From: Paraburkholderia sp. Tr-20389
Lineage (GTDB): Bacteria > Pseudomonadota > Gammaproteobacteria > Burkholderiales > Burkholderiaceae
DNA: 64,000 bases
Direction of reading: 5' to 3'
Assembly (NCBI RefSeq): GCF_017104565.1
Contig: NZ_JAAGPD010000029.1
Span: 1-64,000 of the forward strand
Shown: positions 61,480 through 64,000 of the stretch, piece by piece
Layout: the number at the start of each line of letters is the position of its first letter
How positions within the stretch are numbered: the stretch's first letter is position 1
Program-made: the position numbers and the translations under genes
Notes under the pieces: generated by a model
Told to the model about the DNA's origin: nothing
The model's database searches: none
Seen by the model: only the letters and a program-made list of their open reading frames with translations

Positions 61480-62172
61480 ATGCCTAACTTCGATACAACA
61501 ATAGAGACATATCTCACGCACCTTCATCTCGGCCCTTTGCCGAACCTCATTATGCGAGCCCTCACGGACATGTACACATTCCGGGGACTCGTGCTCATAC
61601 CCATCTTATGGTGGATCTGGTTTCAACCAGGCGAACGCCGGAACTGGAACCGCGAAGTGGTGATTGCAACCGTCGTTAGTGGCCTGCTGGCGCTTTTCGT
61701 CGGACGACTGCTTGCGGATTTTCTACCGTTCAGGATGCGCCCGATCTACGATCCCGAGTTGCATCTGCACTTTGCGAACAGTTCGTCGAACGATGCGAGA
61801 CTGTCCAACTGGAGTTCATTCCCAAGCGATCACGCAATGCTGTGGATGGCCGTCGCCACAGGCATCTTCGTTGTCTGGCGCACGGCAGGCATTCTGGCCA
61901 TCGCCTATACTGCATTGTTCATATGTTTTCCGCGCGCTTATCTTGGCTTTCACCACCCCACGGATCTGATCGCGGGCGCGGCGATCGGTATTGTCATTAC
62001 CTGGCTGATGACACGCGCGCCGATTCGAACACGTTATGCCACGCCGACGTTGCATTGGATGGAACGATTTCCAGGACCTGCTTCCGTATTCGCGTTCCTT
62101 TTGTGCTTCGAACTCGTTACACAATTCGATGAGCTTCGCAGGCTTGCGAGTGCTGCTTCAAAGGCGCTTTAG
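61480..62172 (+). CDS. PAP2-family membrane phosphatase
   Basis: From ATG 61480 the 230-residue protein has about five to six membrane helices and the three PAP2 phosphatase motifs: a first motif variant in LADFLPFRMRP, SFPSDHAM (P-S-x-H), and PRAYLGFHHPTD (R-x5-H-x3-D). Relatives dephosphorylate undecaprenyl pyrophosphate, phosphatidic acid or related lipids on the outer face of the inner membrane. An in-frame start at 61213 would add 89 residues without homology. No operon partner. Confidence 0.86.
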   Translation: MPNFDTTIETYLTHLHLGPLPNLIMRALTDMYTFRGLVLIPILWWIWFQPGERRNWNREVVIATVVSGLLALFVGRLLADFLPFRMRPIYDPELHLHFANSSSNDARLSNWSSFPSDHAMLWMAVATGIFVVWRTAGILAIAYTALFICFPRAYLGFHHPTDLIAGAAIGIVITWLMTRAPIRTRYATPTLHWMERFPGPASVFAFLLCFELVTQFDELRRLASAASKAL

Positions 62173-62252
62173 CGAGCGGGTTCGTTGCGTGTTTGCGGGA
62201 CATTCAGCAGCGTGACGCAGCGCCCGTCTGGCGACAGCCGAAAACACGACCT

Positions 62253-62573
62253 CTACAGGTGCTTGCCGAGCCTTGCAACGTCGACACAACAGCGGTCGGC
62301 AAACTCACGGATCGCGGTTTCGTTGCGCGAAAAGAACGTCCACTGCCCGACCTTTTTCGCGTTGATCAGGCCTGCCCGTTCAAGCTGCGAAAGATGGCCG
62401 GACACTGTGGATTGCGACAGGCCGCTTCGCGTGTGCAACATGCCCGCAGAAACGGACCGAAACGCGGCGTACTCCGGCTCGCTAAAGTACCTCTCGGGAT
62501 CGGCAAGCCATTCCAGTACATTTCTGCGAAATGGATGGGCCAATGCCTTGATCACTGCATCGAAGTCAATCAT
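62253..62573 (-). CDS. ArsR-family transcriptional regulator
   Basis: The start MIDFDAVIKALAHPFRRNVLEWL gives 106 residues with a winged helix-turn-helix (HTRSGLSQSTVSGHLSQLERAGLINAKKVGQWTFFSRNE). No CxC metal-binding motif is in the recognition helix; two adjacent Cys near the C-terminus (DRCCVDVARL) could be redox or metal ligands. It starts 16 bases after the acetolactate synthase stop in the same direction, but its target is not evident. Confidence 0.88.
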   Translation of the reverse strand: MIDFDAVIKALAHPFRRNVLEWLADPERYFSEPEYAAFRSVSAGMLHTRSGLSQSTVSGHLSQLERAGLINAKKVGQWTFFSRNETAIREFADRCCVDVARLGKHL

Positions 62574-62589
62574 CTGACTGCTCAGGTTG

Positions 62590-64000
62590 CTAAAACATGT
62601 CCACGACCGGCTGGCGCCCGGCATCCTTGCCGCCGTCTGCCTGCGGCCTGGTCCGCGACGGAATGAACGGCCCCGTGATCATCGTCGCGTAGCTTTGCCC
62701 CGGTCCGACCATCGGATAGACATCGGCATGCTGATCGATCATGACTTCGAGAAACGCGGGCCCGTCGAAATCGAGAAATGCCCTAAGCTTCTCGTCGAGT
62801 TCGCTGACGGCTTCGACGCGACAGGCGAAGCCAAATCCGTCGGCCTGTGCCGCCATCACGAAGTCTTTGCGATGAAGCGTCTTGTCGCTGACGAACAGGC
62901 GCCCTTCGTAATAGAGATGCTGCCACTGCCGGATCATTCCATCGCCGAGATTGTTGAGCAGCAGTACCTTCACAGGAACGCCGTACGTACTGGCCGTTTC
63001 GAGTTCGCCGACGTTCATGCGGATACTCCCGTCGCCGTCGATATCGATCACGAGCGCATCCGGCCGCGCGAATTGAGCGCCGATTGCGGCGGGTAATCCG
63101 AAACCCATCGTCCCCATGCTGCCCGAGGTCAGCAAGCTTCTCGGCTCGACGAAGTCGAAGTACTGCGCAGCCCACATCTGGTGCTGACCGACTCCCGTGC
63201 TGATGATGGCTCGTCCTCCCGTCATCGCACTGAGCCGTTCGACCACCCGTTGCGGTTGAATGGCAGTACTGCTCCTGTCGTAGTTCATGCCATACGTTCG
63301 CTTGAGTTCCGCCACCTGTACAAGCCAGTCAGACGGCGCTTGCACATCCAGGCCAGATTCCATCAGCGAATCAAGCGTGCTGCGGGCATCGCCCACGTGC
63401 GTCCAGTCTGCACGTTTGACCTTGTTGATCTCCGCCTCGTCGATATCGACGTGAGCGACGTAACGCGCATTCGGAGCAAACGCTTCCGGCCGGCCACCCG
63501 CAACGCGATCGTCGAATCGTGCACCTACCGCGATCAGGAAGTCGCAATCTTCGACGGCGTAGTTCGCGCAGGCGCTGCCGTGCATACCCAGCATGCCGAG
63601 CGACAACTCATGTTTGACGGATAGAGCGCCGAGTCCCATCAGTGTCGTTACGACGGGGACACGATAGCGTTCGGCAAATCGGCGCAGTTCGCCCGTCGCA
63701 CCGGATGTAATGACGCCACCGCCGACGTATAACAGTGGCCGCCGGCTCTGCGCCAGCAATTCGAAGAACGTGTTGCGCTTGTCGTCGCCGAGTTGAGCAC
63801 CTTGAGCCACCATGCGAAGACGATCCGAGTAACCTCGAAACTGCAAGGTACCGTGCCCCTCGTAGGTTCCGATCCAGTTCTGGATGTCCTTGGGCACATC
63901 GACGACAACGGGACCCGGACGTCCCGTCCGCGCAACCTCGAATGCCGTCCGCAACGTCTGTTCCAGCTTTGCAGGATCGGTGACCAGAAAGACCTGCTTC
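62590..64000 (-). CDS. ilvB: Acetolactate synthase large subunit-like protein, 5' end beyond the window
   Basis: The frame is open to the right edge and continues with VFLVTDPAKLEQTLRTAFEVARTGRPGPVVVDVPKD, so about 470 C-terminal residues are visible and the N-terminal ThDP domain is missing. The central FAD/NAD-like domain and the C-terminal ThDP-binding motif (GDGSIRMNVGELETASTYGVPVKVLLLNN) are intact, with MWAAQYFDFVEPRSLLTSGSMGTMGFGLPAAIG. It condenses two pyruvates to acetolactate in branched-chain amino acid synthesis or acetoin formation. No small subunit gene is downstream, where an ArsR gene follows by 16 bases, so this may be an accessory isozyme. Confidence 0.92.
   Translation of the reverse strand, partial: KQVFLVTDPAKLEQTLRTAFEVARTGRPGPVVVDVPKDIQNWIGTYEGHGTLQFRGYSDRLRMVAQGAQLGDDKRNTFFELLAQSRRPLLYVGGGVITSGATGELRRFAERYRVPVVTTLMGLGALSVKHELSLGMLGMHGSACANYAVEDCDFLIAVGARFDDRVAGGRPEAFAPNARYVAHVDIDEAEINKVKRADWTHVGDARSTLDSLMESGLDVQAPSDWLVQVAELKRTYGMNYDRSSTAIQPQRVVERLSAMTGGRAIISTGVGQHQMWAAQYFDFVEPRSLLTSGSMGTMGFGLPAAIGAQFARPDALVIDIDGDGSIRMNVGELETASTYGVPVKVLLLNNLGDGMIRQWQHLYYEGRLFVSDKTLHRKDFVMAAQADGFGFACRVEAVSELDEKLRAFLDFDGPAFLEVMIDQHADVYPMVGPGQSYATMITGPFIPSRTRPQADGGKDAGRQPVVDMF

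Overview
The window reads as a stretch of a high-GC Burkholderiales replicon, most like Paraburkholderia/Caballeronia/Burkholderia. This rests on codon thirds rich in G/C, a soxBDAG-purU-glxBCD-glnT type cluster, tartrate and hydroquinone catabolic modules, an orphan second PBP2 and many one-component regulators. No rRNA, tRNA, insertion sequence, phage gene or CRISPR array was seen. The dense patchwork of independent catabolic operons suggests a secondary chromosome or megaplasmid (inference).

Region 1 (about 80-14,060, leftward). One 13-kb, 11-gene operon runs purU - soxB - soxD - soxA - soxG - type III glutamine synthetase (glnT/gmaS) - split glutamate synthase glxB/glxC/glxD (mgsABC-like) - folD - group II PLP decarboxylase. 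It starts at a visible sigma70 promoter (TTGACA-17 bp-TACTGT, 13108-13136) and stops at an intrinsic terminator (81-123). The gene set joins oxidative N-demethylation, folate C1 oxidation to formate, and ammonia or methylamine capture. It fits glycine-betaine/sarcosine catabolism or the N-methylglutamate pathway. An XRE-cupin regulator lies upstream.

Region 2 (14,176-16,394). A NarL/FixJ-type response regulator sits beside two small unknown genes. 7-2-7 TACYYMT-type inverted heptamers occur on both sides of it. A candidate small RNA ends at a strong rightward terminator.

Region 3 (16,395-22,182). A leftward HMG-CoA lyase - class III CoA-transferase - MFS - Tat-exported amidohydrolase operon faces an IclR regulator. 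The shared promoter region carries three copies of a 17-bp GTTCY-N7-AGAAY operator.

Region 4 (22,183-28,631). A PI-PLC-like protein is preceded by four 23-bp direct repeats. It is followed by an L-tartrate operon: pyruvate kinase - MFS - ttdA - ttdB.

Region 5 (28,683-43,227). This holds a YVTN beta-propeller protein, an orphan PBP2, and two hybrid histidine kinases. One kinase is about 2,010 residues with nine nearly identical 92-residue HAMP units encoded by a 276-bp DNA repeat. A SulP transporter follows.

Region 6 (43,565-53,856). A complete hydroquinone to beta-ketoadipate operon (pnpC, D, E, F, G-like plus YciI and Rieske proteins) lies with a LysR regulator and an MFS carrier. Pseudo-palindromes of similar sequence precede pnpC and the carrier. 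An orphan GAF histidine kinase follows.

Region 7 (54,082-64,000). This holds an AraC regulator, a CPBP protease, cheV with a sigma28-type promoter, an orphan peptide-binding protein, a secreted phosphodiesterase-type phosphatase, a PAP2 phosphatase, an ArsR regulator and the C-terminal part of an acetolactate synthase cut by the right edge.
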